Positions 1 to 6,083 of a DNA stretch of 8,691 nt are shown here, piece by piece. The DNA is from CABHOJ01 sp965649545. GTDB taxonomy: Bacteria; Pseudomonadota; Gammaproteobacteria; Burkholderiales; Methylophilaceae. The stretch covers positions 1 through 8,691 of the forward strand of contig CBFGLF010000075.1 in the NCBI GenBank assembly GCA_965649545.1, read 5' to 3'. Made by a program: the position numbers and the translations under genes. The notes beneath the pieces are model-generated. The model was given only the letters and a program-made list of their open reading frames with translations. It was not told the origin of the DNA and did no database searches. Position 1 is the first letter of the stretch. Every line of letters starts with the position of its first letter.

Positions 1-153
1 TATTCGCTGACCCATGGCGGCCAGTTCCTGCCGTTCAGCAAACAGGAAAAGCAATTCATGCGGCATGAGAAAGCATGGGCGATGGCACGGTTGACCATCG
101 ACAAGATCATGCGGCTGCCTGACATGGCCTACCAGCCGAAGCCGATGCTGTAG
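1..153 (+). CDS. 3' end of an unrecognised gene (partial)
   Basis: An open frame runs from the window edge to a TAG at 151-153 and gives 50 residues, starting YSLTHGGQFLPF and ending YQPKPML. The 5' part lies outside the window. The fragment is polar and basic, with a likely helix around KQEKQFMRHEKAWAMARLT, and has no membrane segment or Cys. Codon use resembles the neighbouring genes, which supports it being coding. I cannot assign a family. A soluble enzyme with a C-terminal helix (for example a flavodoxin-like oxidoreductase) is only a guess. It is on the same strand as the MFS gene, but the 303-bp gap argues against a shared operon. Confidence 0.6.
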   Translation, partial: YSLTHGGQFLPFSKQEKQFMRHEKAWAMARLTIDKIMRLPDMAYQPKPML

Positions 154-456
154 GAAGGAGGAGGGGTTAGTGCGCCTAATCCATCTCGGCAGAACCCCAC
201 TAGGTCAAGGGTGACTCATCGGCCCGTCATATCGAGCTTACTGCCTTATTCACTGCACTAACATCCCCATTATAACTGTGCTCGCGATTTAGCTGTCGGG
301 CATGCTGGCACTGCACCGTGATCGCGCCCGTCTGCTATCCTAGCGGTCTATCGTCACTCTAGGTCCAATTCATTAGGTCCCATTCATTAGGTTGTCCCAT
401 TGGTCTTATTCGGCATCCCCCACGGTCCTCCATAGAAGCTCTGCAACCTCATCGCC
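154..456. other. Intergenic region upstream of the MFS gene
   Basis: This 303-bp stretch has no credible gene. A weak dyad GGGGTT (163-168) / AACCCC (193-198) follows the first gene, but the loop is 24 nt and there is no T-run, so it is not a convincing terminator. TTCACT (249-254) and TATAAC (271-276) are 16 bp apart and are the best sigma70-like promoter I can see; it is weak and would leave a leader of about 175 nt. A short tandem repeat lies at 361-404. There is no clear Shine-Dalgarno sequence before the ATG at 457. Confidence 0.4.
361..404. repeat. Short degenerate tandem repeat, 14-bp unit
   Basis: AGGTCCAATTCATT (361-374) is followed directly by AGGTCCCATTCATT (375-388), with one mismatch. 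A third, degenerate copy (389-404) begins AGGTTGTCCCATT and contains a 2-bp insertion. The array ends about 50 bp before the MFS start codon. It could be slippage-generated DNA or a repeated binding site; nothing in the sequence decides between these. Confidence 0.55.
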
Positions 457-1674
457 ATGCGTTTACCTTCCTACCTCAATGCCGCCTTCCTGCAGCTCCT
501 GACGTTCCGCGTGCAGATCGTCCTCGCCTACCAGATCATGGCGGTGGTCGTTGGCTGGCACATCTATGAGATCACGCGGGACCCCTTGGCGCTGGGTCTG
601 GTCGGCCTGGCCGAAGTCATTCCTTATTTCTGCACGGCGCTGTTCGCGGGCTATGCGGTCGATCATCACTCACGACGGTTGTTCGGGGTGTTCGCCGCGC
701 TCTTGCTATTGCTCAATGCCTTCATCCTGTTCGCCGTCTCGCTGCATTGGCTGGGTGGCGACCCCACCTGGTGGATCTATGGCTCGATCGCCGTCACCGG
801 CATCGCGCGCGCCTTCATCGGGCCCAGCTATAACGCGCTGTTCGCGTTGATCCTGCCGCGCAAGCAATATGCACGCGCAGCCGGTCTCGGCAGCTCCATC
901 TTCCAGATCGGCCTCGTCGTGGGCCCGGCATTGGGCGGTTTGCTAGTCGGCTTCGCCAGCACCACCGCGGCATACGCGGTCGCCATGGCGCTCTGTGTAG
1001 GCGCGAGCGTGGCCATGCTGCTGCTCAAAGTGAAAGAGCCGCCACCGGCGGAACGCGCGCCGGTGTTCGCCAGCATCGGGGAAGGCCTGCGCTTCGTCTA
1101 TAACAACCAGATCGTGCTCGGCGCACAATGTCTGGATATGTTCGCCGTCCTCTTTGGCGGTGCCGTCGCCATGCTGCCGGCGTTCGTGCAGGATGTGTTC
1201 CACTACGGTCCCGAGGGCTTGGGCATCCTGCGTGCCGCACCCGCGGTCGGCGCAGTCGTCACCGGCCTCATCCTCGCGCGCTATCCGATCAACCTGCATG
1301 CAGGCCGCTGGCTGTTACTCGCCGTCGCTGGCTTCGGGCTGTCCATCATCGGCTTTGCCTTGAGCGTCGATTTCTGGGTCGCAGGTTTCCTGCTCTTGCT
1401 CTCGGGGATCTTCGACGGCGTATCCGTGGTGCTGCGAACCACCATCATGCAACTCGCCACCCCGGACCACATGCGCGGTCGCGTCTCCGCCATCAACGGC
1501 ATCTTCATCGGCTCTTCCAACGAGTTGGGGGCCTTCGAATCAGGCGTCACCGCCAGGCTGATGGGCTTGATCCCTTCGGTGATCTTCGGCGGCGCCATGA
1601 CCTTGCTCGTGGTCGGCGCCACGGCGAAACTGGCGCCCAAACTTCGACGCCTGGAATTACATCAGTTGCATTAG
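457..1674 (+). CDS. MFS exporter, EntS/DHA3-like (MFS_3 family)
   Basis: This is a predicted inner-membrane secondary transporter of 405 residues, the usual size for a 12-helix major facilitator. The N-terminal half opens with hydrophobic helices near residues 10-33 and 45-68, followed by a motif-A-like loop GYAVDHHSRR (65-74). A motif-C-like segment FQIGLVVGPALGG is at 149-161. A hydrophilic central loop (about 191-215, KVKEPPPAER) separates the two six-helix halves. The segment TPDHMRGRVSAINGIF (335-350) is typical of EntS-like MFS_3 exporters, which use proton motive force to export siderophores, macrolides or metabolites. The substrate cannot be read from the sequence. An in-frame TAG at 433-435 makes ATG 457 the first usable start, although no good ribosome-binding site precedes it. 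The DUF4186 gene begins 29 bp downstream and may be co-transcribed. Family confidence is high; function beyond export is unknown. Confidence 0.87.
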   Translation: MRLPSYLNAAFLQLLTFRVQIVLAYQIMAVVVGWHIYEITRDPLALGLVGLAEVIPYFCTALFAGYAVDHHSRRLFGVFAALLLLLNAFILFAVSLHWLGGDPTWWIYGSIAVTGIARAFIGPSYNALFALILPRKQYARAAGLGSSIFQIGLVVGPALGGLLVGFASTTAAYAVAMALCVGASVAMLLLKVKEPPPAERAPVFASIGEGLRFVYNNQIVLGAQCLDMFAVLFGGAVAMLPAFVQDVFHYGPEGLGILRAAPAVGAVVTGLILARYPINLHAGRWLLLAVAGFGLSIIGFALSVDFWVAGFLLLLSGIFDGVSVVLRTTIMQLATPDHMRGRVSAINGIFIGSSNELGAFESGVTARLMGLIPSVIFGGAMTLLVVGATAKLAPKLRRLELHQLH

Positions 1675-1703
1675 GATAGAAGTCTGGCGTTCACGCTGAA
1701 CCT

Positions 1704-2111
1704 ATGCGAAACCTCGATGAACTCTTCGCCGCACTGGGAAGGTCGGACTTCCGTCGCAGCTTCCACCTGCGCGGCACCGACAGGGCCTATCTGGCTGACA
1801 AGGGCTTGGCCCTTGTGCTGCAGCACGCGCAGGATTTGATCGCCAAGCGCCTAGCCCCTGCGCATATCCCCAACGACGGCAAGCAAACGCCGTTTCGTGG
1901 GCACCCCATCTTCGTTGCCCAACATGCCACAGCCACTTGCTGTCGCGGTTGCCTGGAAAAATGGCATCGCATCCCGGCCGGCAGACTACTGAGTGAAGCG
2001 GAACGCAGCTACATCCTGCGGGTGTTGGAAGCTTGGCTCATGCGGGAGGCGAGCGGAGTGACGGGCACAAACGAAAACAGGCCTGACCGGCAGTCAGACC
2101 TGTTCTCTTGA
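1704..2111 (+). CDS. DUF4186 family protein
   Basis: A 135-residue cytoplasmic protein with no signal peptide or membrane helix. I recognise the DUF4186 pattern from the N-terminal DELFAALGRSDFR and the core NDGKQTPFRGHPIFVAQHATATCC followed by RGCLEKWHRIPAGR (residues 57-94 overall). The function of this family is not established. H74, C79, C80, C83 and H88 are closely spaced and could bind a metal or form a redox or nucleic-acid-binding site; this is inference. The last ~20 residues (about 115-135) are polar and low in family resemblance, and they are encoded by DNA that also forms the terminator hairpin of the converging ettA unit. No clear Shine-Dalgarno precedes ATG 1704, so translation may depend on coupling to the MFS gene 29 bp upstream. 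Confidence 0.85.
   Translation: MRNLDELFAALGRSDFRRSFHLRGTDRAYLADKGLALVLQHAQDLIAKRLAPAHIPNDGKQTPFRGHPIFVAQHATATCCRGCLEKWHRIPAGRLLSEAERSYILRVLEAWLMREASGVTGTNENRPDRQSDLFS
2076..2104 (-). terminator. Hairpin terminator for the glmUS-ettA unit, inside the DUF4186 3' end
   Basis: Arms 2076-2087 (AACAGGCCTGAC) and 2093-2104 (GTCAGACCTGTT) enclose a 5-nt loop. On the minus strand all 12 positions pair, one as U-G wobble, and the hairpin runs straight into TTTTCGTTTG, a reasonable U-rich tail. On the plus strand the same position is a C-A mismatch and the tail (CTCTTG) is poorer. It therefore suits transcripts arriving from ettA, with possible weaker bidirectional action. It lies about 180 bp past the ettA stop codon, so ettA mRNA would carry a long 3' UTR. 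Confidence 0.65.
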
Positions 2112-2132
2112 TGACCTGCTAACGCGGCGAAT

Positions 2133-2179
2133 CTATCTGGTGATCGGCTTGTAGCGGATACGCTTGGGTTTTGCGCCTT
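2133..2179 (-). repeat. Distal copy of a 47-bp direct repeat of the ettA 3' end
   Basis: These 47 bp are identical to 2280-2326, the last 47 bp of ettA including its stop codon. The offset is exactly 147 bp. Identity ends at 2180 (T here, C at 2327). Both copies are in the same orientation, so this is a direct repeat. On the minus strand it encodes AKPKRIRYKPITR followed by TAG. Confidence 0.9.
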
Positions 2180-2213
2180 TGTCGCCGAACTTACCACAGC
2201 TTGCTTCGTGGTC
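2133..2213 (-). pseudogene. Probable remnant of a second ettA 3' end
   Basis: Read on the minus strand in the frame of ettA, this gives DHEASCGKFGDKG followed by AKPKRIRYKPITR and a stop. The matching end of the intact gene is EYEADKKKRLGEEG followed by the same AKPKRIRYKPITR. With one codon gapped, similarity goes beyond the 47-bp perfect repeat (EA, then R/K, L/F, G, E/D, GA). The DNA between the shared ACGAAGC and AGGCGC words is 27 nt in ettA and 24 nt here, a whole-codon difference. I infer a remnant of a diverged ettA terminus. An ATG in this frame at 2228-2226 would give a 31-codon ORF, but no ribosome-binding site supports it. Chance resemblance outside the 47 bp cannot be excluded. 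Confidence 0.5.
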
Positions 2214-2279
2214 CAGTTCGGCGGGCATGGCCGCACGGCCACGGAAGGCGGGCCTCACCTGCAAGAACGTAGTCGCCAA
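2180..2279. repeat. Structured 100-bp spacer between the two ettA ends
   Basis: The spacer is dense with inverted repeats. CGCCGAACT (2183-2191) pairs with AGTTCGGCG (2215-2223), and just inside, ACCAC (2193-2197) pairs with GTGGT (2208-2212), giving a near-continuous 14-bp stem. A second perfect dyad TGGCCG-CA-CGGCCA lies at 2228-2241. CGCCTT (2174-2179) can pair with AAGGCG (2245-2250) and enclose both hairpins as a three-way junction. This resembles a repetitive extragenic palindrome or small mobile repeat, but copy number elsewhere in the genome is unknown. It would be transcribed as part of the ettA 3' UTR. Confidence 0.45.
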
Positions 2280-2326
2280 CTATCTGGTGATCGGCTTGTA
2301 GCGGATACGCTTGGGTTTTGCGCCTT
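2280..2326 (-). repeat. Proximal copy of the 47-bp direct repeat (within ettA)
   Basis: This is the true 3' end of ettA, from the codons for AKPKRIRYKPITR through the TAG at 2282-2280. It matches 2133-2179 without a mismatch. The intact gene ending here is 554 codons, close to the roughly 555 residues of E. coli EttA, so this copy is the functional terminus. Confidence 0.9.
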
Positions 2327-3944
2327 CCTCACCCAGACGTTTCTTCTTGTCGGCTTCGTACTCCTGATAGTTGCCGTTGAAGAAGGTCCATTGCGAATCA
2401 CCCTCGGCGGCCAGGATATGGGTCGCGATGCGATCGAGGAACCAGCGATCATGCGAGGTGACCAGCACGCATCCCGGGAATTCGAGCAGGGCGTCTTCCA
2501 GGGCGCGCAACGTTTCCACATCGAGATCGTTAGAGGGTTCGTCGAGCAGCAGCACATTGGCACCAGCGATCAAAGTCTTCGCCAGGTGCAGGCGACCGCG
2601 CTCCCCGCCGGACAACTGACCGACGATCTTCTGCTGGTCCCCGCCCTTGAAGTTGAAACGACCGATATAGGCACGGCTCGGCATCTCGAAGCGGCCGACG
2701 GTGATAACGTCCGCGCCGCCGGAAATGGCTTCGAACACCGATTTGTCGTCAGGCAAACCCGCACGGGATTGATCGACGGCAGCCATCTTGACCGTGGGGC
2801 CGACGACGATCTCGCCACTGTCCGGTTGCTCTTGGCCTTGCAGCATCCTGAACAGGGTGGATTTACCGGCGCCGTTGGGGCCGATGACGCCGACGATCGC
2901 GCCGGGCGGCACGCTGAAGGAGAGGTTGTCGATCAGCAGGCGATCGCCGAAGCCCTTGGATACGCCGTTGAATTCGATGACTTTGTCGCCCAGTCGCTCG
3001 CCGGGCGGTATGAAGATCTCCTGGGTCTCATTACGCTTCTGGTATTCGACCGAGCTCATCTCCTCGTAGCGGGAGAGACGGGCCTTGGATTTGGCCTGGC
3101 GCGCCTTGGGATTCTGGCGCACCCATTCCAGTTCCTGCTTCATGGCTTTGCTGTGGGCATCGGCCTGTTTCTGCTCCTGTTGCAGGCGCTCTTCCTTCTG
3201 CTCCAGCCAGCTCGAGTAGTTGCCCTTCCAGGGGATACCGTGCCCGCGATCCAGTTCCAGGATCCATTCGGCGGCATTGTCGAGGAAGTAACGGTCATGG
3301 GTGACGGCGACCACCGTTCCTGGGAAACGCACCAGGAACTGCTCCAGCCATTCCACCGATTCTGCATCCAGGTGATTGGTCGGTTCGTCGAGCAACAACA
3401 TGTCCGGCTTGGATAGCAGCAGCTTGCAGAGTGCGACGCGGCGTTTCTCACCGCCCGACAGCGGGCCGATCTTGGCGTCCCATGGCGGCAGGCGCAAGGC
3501 GTCAGCGGCGATCTCCAGTTGGGTCTCGACGTCTGAGCCGCTGGCCGCGAGGATGTTCTCGTACTTGGCCTGTTCCTCAGCCAGCTTGTCGAAGTCCGCA
3601 TCCGGCTCGGCATAGGCGGCATAGATGCGTTCCAGTTCCTGCTTGGCCTGCATGACTTCACCCAGGCCGGATTCCACTTCCTCGCGCACGGTCTTGTCCG
3701 GATCGAGCTCGGGCTCCTGCGGCAGGTATCCGATGGAGATATTGGGTTGCCACTGTACTTCGCCCTCGAACTCCTTATCGGCACCGGCCATGATGCGCAG
3801 GACCGTGGATTTGCCGGAACCGTTGAGGCCTAGCAGGCCGATCTTGGCGCCTGGGAAGAAGGACAGCGAGATGTCCTTGATGATCTGCTTCTTGGGCGGG
3901 ACGACTTTGCTCACGCGGAGCATGGACATGACGTACTGGGCCAT
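2280..3944 (-). CDS. ettA: Energy-dependent translational throttle protein EttA (ABC-F ATPase)
   Basis: EttA is a cytoplasmic ABC-F ATPase that binds the ribosomal E site and gates entry into elongation according to the ATP/ADP ratio. The protein is 554 residues. Domain 1 has Walker A GLNGSGKS (39-46), the inserted arm (about 95-140), signature LSGGE (162-166), Walker B LLLDEP with catalytic E187, and H-loop H216. The P-site tRNA interaction motif linker spans about 240-325 and is rich in K, R and E (GNYSSWLEQKEERL, KARQAKSKARLSRYEE). Domain 2 has Walker A GPNGAGKS (355-362), LSGGE (444-448), Walker B with E469, and H498. The N-terminus MAQYVMSMLRVSKVVPPKK matches the family start. The ATG lies 2 nt past the stop of the upstream lipoprotein gene and has no Shine-Dalgarno of its own, so translation is probably coupled. 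Its 3' end is duplicated downstream. Confidence 0.97.
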   Translation of the reverse strand: MAQYVMSMLRVSKVVPPKKQIIKDISLSFFPGAKIGLLGLNGSGKSTVLRIMAGADKEFEGEVQWQPNISIGYLPQEPELDPDKTVREEVESGLGEVMQAKQELERIYAAYAEPDADFDKLAEEQAKYENILAASGSDVETQLEIAADALRLPPWDAKIGPLSGGEKRRVALCKLLLSKPDMLLLDEPTNHLDAESVEWLEQFLVRFPGTVVAVTHDRYFLDNAAEWILELDRGHGIPWKGNYSSWLEQKEERLQQEQKQADAHSKAMKQELEWVRQNPKARQAKSKARLSRYEEMSSVEYQKRNETQEIFIPPGERLGDKVIEFNGVSKGFGDRLLIDNLSFSVPPGAIVGVIGPNGAGKSTLFRMLQGQEQPDSGEIVVGPTVKMAAVDQSRAGLPDDKSVFEAISGGADVITVGRFEMPSRAYIGRFNFKGGDQQKIVGQLSGGERGRLHLAKTLIAGANVLLLDEPSNDLDVETLRALEDALLEFPGCVLVTSHDRWFLDRIATHILAAEGDSQWTFFNGNYQEYEADKKKRLGEEGAKPKRIRYKPITR

Positions 3945-3946
3945 GA

Positions 3947-4183
3947 TTATCTAGTGCACGCGAATTTCATGATGCGACGCTGGGCGATGACGCTCTCTTC
4001 ACGGCCTGCGACTTCGTAGCCCTCAGGACACATACGGGCGGCCTTCTCGTTGCACTTGGTCCAGTCCGCGAAGCCGCTACAACTGACCTCGATCCATTCG
4101 CGATTGTCCGCAGGTTTGGTGTTGGGCATATTGCAACCCGCCAGCACGAGCATGGCGATGATGCTGAAGTGTCTTTTCATCAT
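3947..4183 (-). CDS. Small Cys-rich lipoprotein of unknown function
   Basis: A 78-residue protein. Residues 1-17 form a lipoprotein signal: basic MMKRH, a hydrophobic stretch FSIIAMLVL, and the lipobox LAGC with C17 as the predicted lipidated Cys. The mature part is about 62 residues with four further Cys (C35, C44, C52, C76), an even number that could form two disulfides in the periplasm. The segment VSCSGFADWTKCNEKAARMC then PEGYEV looks like a small structured domain; I do not know a name for it. N18 after the Cys does not suggest inner-membrane retention by the E. coli Asp+2 rule. AAAGAGAAC before the ATG is a modest ribosome-binding site. It sits 25 bp after glmS and 2 bp before ettA. 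An alternative start is the second ATG, one codon in. Confidence 0.85.
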   Translation of the reverse strand: MMKRHFSIIAMLVLAGCNMPNTKPADNREWIEVSCSGFADWTKCNEKAARMCPEGYEVAGREESVIAQRRIMKFACTR

Positions 4184-4208
4184 GTTCTCTTTATCCAGAT
4201 CTTAAAAA

Positions 4209-6041
4209 TTATTCGACGGTCACCGATTTCGCCAGGTTACGTGGCTTGTCGACATCGGTGCCCTTGAGCAAGGCGGCATGATACGCCAGCAACTGCACCG
4301 GGATCGTGTGCAGCACGGGCGACAGGATACCGACATGGCGCGGCGTACGGATCACATGGACGCCTTCACTCTCCGTGAAGTGGCTATCGGCATCGGCGAA
4401 GACGAACAAGACGCCACCGCGCGCGCGTACTTCCTGCATATTCGATTTCACCTTTTCCAACAGGGCATCGTTGGGAGCGATGACGACCACCGGCATATCC
4501 CCATCCACCAGCGCCAAGGGGCCATGCTTGAGCTCGCCTGCAGGGTAGGCCTCGGCATGGATATAGGAGATCTCCTTGAGCTTGAGCGCGCCTTCCAGCG
4601 CGATCGGGTAATGCACGCCGCGACCGAGGAACAGCGCATGCTGTTTGTTGGCGAACAGTTTCGCCCATTCCCGGATCTGGGGCTCAAGGTTCAGCGCATA
4701 CTGCACGCTGCCCGGTAGGTGGCGCAGGGCATCCAGATAGCCATCTTCCTGTGTCTTGTCGAGCAAGCCACGCTGCTTGGCGAGGGTCGCGGCCAGCGTG
4801 AACAGGGCGACCAACTGGGTGGTGAAGGCCTTGGTCGAAGCCACCCCGATCTCGGCGCCGGCACGGGTATAGAGGATGAGGCGAGAGGCTCGGGGGATCG
4901 CACTCTCCTGCACGTTGCAGATGGCCAGCGTCAGTTGCTGGCCCAGTTTCTTGGCATGCTTGAGCGCTTCCATCGTGTCCAGCGTCTCACCGGACTGGGA
5001 GATGGTGACGATGAGCTGCCTGGGGTTGGGCACCGACTGACGGTAGCGGTATTCACTGGCGATCTCGACGTTGGTCGGCAGTTTGGCGATGCTCTCCAGC
5101 CAGTACTTGGCGGTGAGACCTGCGTAGTAGCTGGTGCCGGCCGCAAGGATCAAGACACTGTCGACTTGCGCGAACACTTCTGCAGCATCTTTTCCGAACA
5201 GCGCGTTACTGAATTCGCCGTCGTCGATCAGCGCTTCGATGGTATCGGTGAGGGCGCTCGGCTGCTCGTGGATCTCCTTCTGCATGAAGTGGGCATACGG
5301 GCCCAGCTCCATGGACGCCAATGAGACGTCGCTGCGGTGGATGGTACGTTCGACCACCTTATCCGAGCCATCGTAGATGGTCACGCCGTCGCGACGGATC
5401 TCGGCGACGTCGCCATCTTCGAGATAGATGACATTGCGGGTCACCGACAGCACCGCCGAAACATCGGAGGCGATGAAGTTCTCGCCCTCGCCGAGACCGA
5501 TCAACAGGGGACAGCCCAGGCGGGCGCAGATCATGGTCTCAGGTTCCTTGATCGAGACCACGCTGATGGCGAACGCGCCGGTCAACTCCGCCACGGCCTT
5601 CTTGGTGGCGCTGAGTAAGTGCTCACCTTGGCTGTGATGGTAATGGATCAGGTGGGCGATGACTTCGGTATCGGTCTGTGACTCGAAGTGGTAACCCAGG
5701 CCTTTGAGTCGATGCCGTTGTTCGTCGTGGTTCTCGATGATGCCGTTGTGCACGACGGCGATCTCGCCACAGGAGACGTGTGGGTGCGCATTTGATTCGG
5801 TGACACCGCCATGGGTGGCCCAGCGGGTATGGCCGATCCCGACGTGTCCCGAGAGTCGCTCGGCACTGGCTTTGTTCTGCAGCTCGGAGACGCGGCCTAC
5901 CGCGCGCACACGCTTGATGTCAGCGCCGTTGAGTACAGCCACACCGGCCGAATCATAGCCGCGATACTCCAGCCGACTCAGGCCTTCGATCAGCACGGGT
6001 ACGACGTTATTGGGAGAGACTGCGCCTACGATTCCACACAT
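4209..6041 (-). CDS. glmS: Glutamine-fructose-6-phosphate aminotransferase (isomerizing)
   Basis: GlmS converts fructose-6-phosphate and glutamine to glucosamine-6-phosphate and glutamate, the first committed step to UDP-GlcNAc. The protein has 610 residues (E. coli 609). The class II glutaminase domain begins MCGIVGAVS, with C2 as the N-terminal nucleophile after Met removal. R74-W75, N99-G100 and D124 match the glutamine-binding residues. SIS domain 1 holds LILAAGTSYYAG (297-308) and SQSGETLDT (348-356). SIS domain 2 holds LKLKEISYIHAEAYPAGELK (486-505), with E490 and H506, and the protein ends DKPRNLAKSVTVE with K605 in the isomerase active site. No key residue is missing. The ATG is 42 bp after glmU; a weak AAGG lies about 13 nt upstream. 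I see no room for a glmS ribozyme, which is a Gram-positive feature. Confidence 0.98.
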   Translation of the reverse strand: MCGIVGAVSPNNVVPVLIEGLSRLEYRGYDSAGVAVLNGADIKRVRAVGRVSELQNKASAERLSGHVGIGHTRWATHGGVTESNAHPHVSCGEIAVVHNGIIENHDEQRHRLKGLGYHFESQTDTEVIAHLIHYHHSQGEHLLSATKKAVAELTGAFAISVVSIKEPETMICARLGCPLLIGLGEGENFIASDVSAVLSVTRNVIYLEDGDVAEIRRDGVTIYDGSDKVVERTIHRSDVSLASMELGPYAHFMQKEIHEQPSALTDTIEALIDDGEFSNALFGKDAAEVFAQVDSVLILAAGTSYYAGLTAKYWLESIAKLPTNVEIASEYRYRQSVPNPRQLIVTISQSGETLDTMEALKHAKKLGQQLTLAICNVQESAIPRASRLILYTRAGAEIGVASTKAFTTQLVALFTLAATLAKQRGLLDKTQEDGYLDALRHLPGSVQYALNLEPQIREWAKLFANKQHALFLGRGVHYPIALEGALKLKEISYIHAEAYPAGELKHGPLALVDGDMPVVVIAPNDALLEKVKSNMQEVRARGGVLFVFADADSHFTESEGVHVIRTPRHVGILSPVLHTIPVQLLAYHAALLKGTDVDKPRNLAKSVTVE

Positions 6042-6083
6042 TGTTCTTTGGCCTTAATAGTTTTCATGTTCTGTGCTTCACCT

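Noticed and set aside
163..198. GGGGTT/AACCCC dyad after the first gene as a terminator
   Set aside because: Only six pairs, a 24-nt loop and no T-run; too weak to call.
1128..1679. 183-codon Arg/His-rich frame overlapping the MFS gene
   Set aside because: The composition is typical of an out-of-frame read of GC-rich coding DNA, and it overlaps a clear membrane transporter.
2208..3416. 402-codon open frame on the plus strand opposite ettA
   Set aside because: It lies antisense to the unmistakable ettA gene, its translation has no recognisable domain, and long antisense frames are common opposite GC-rich genes.
4184..4208. Possible terminator between glmS and the lipoprotein gene (AATTTTTAAGATC)
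   Set aside because: The T-run has no preceding GC stem and the gap is only 25 bp, so continued transcription is more likely.
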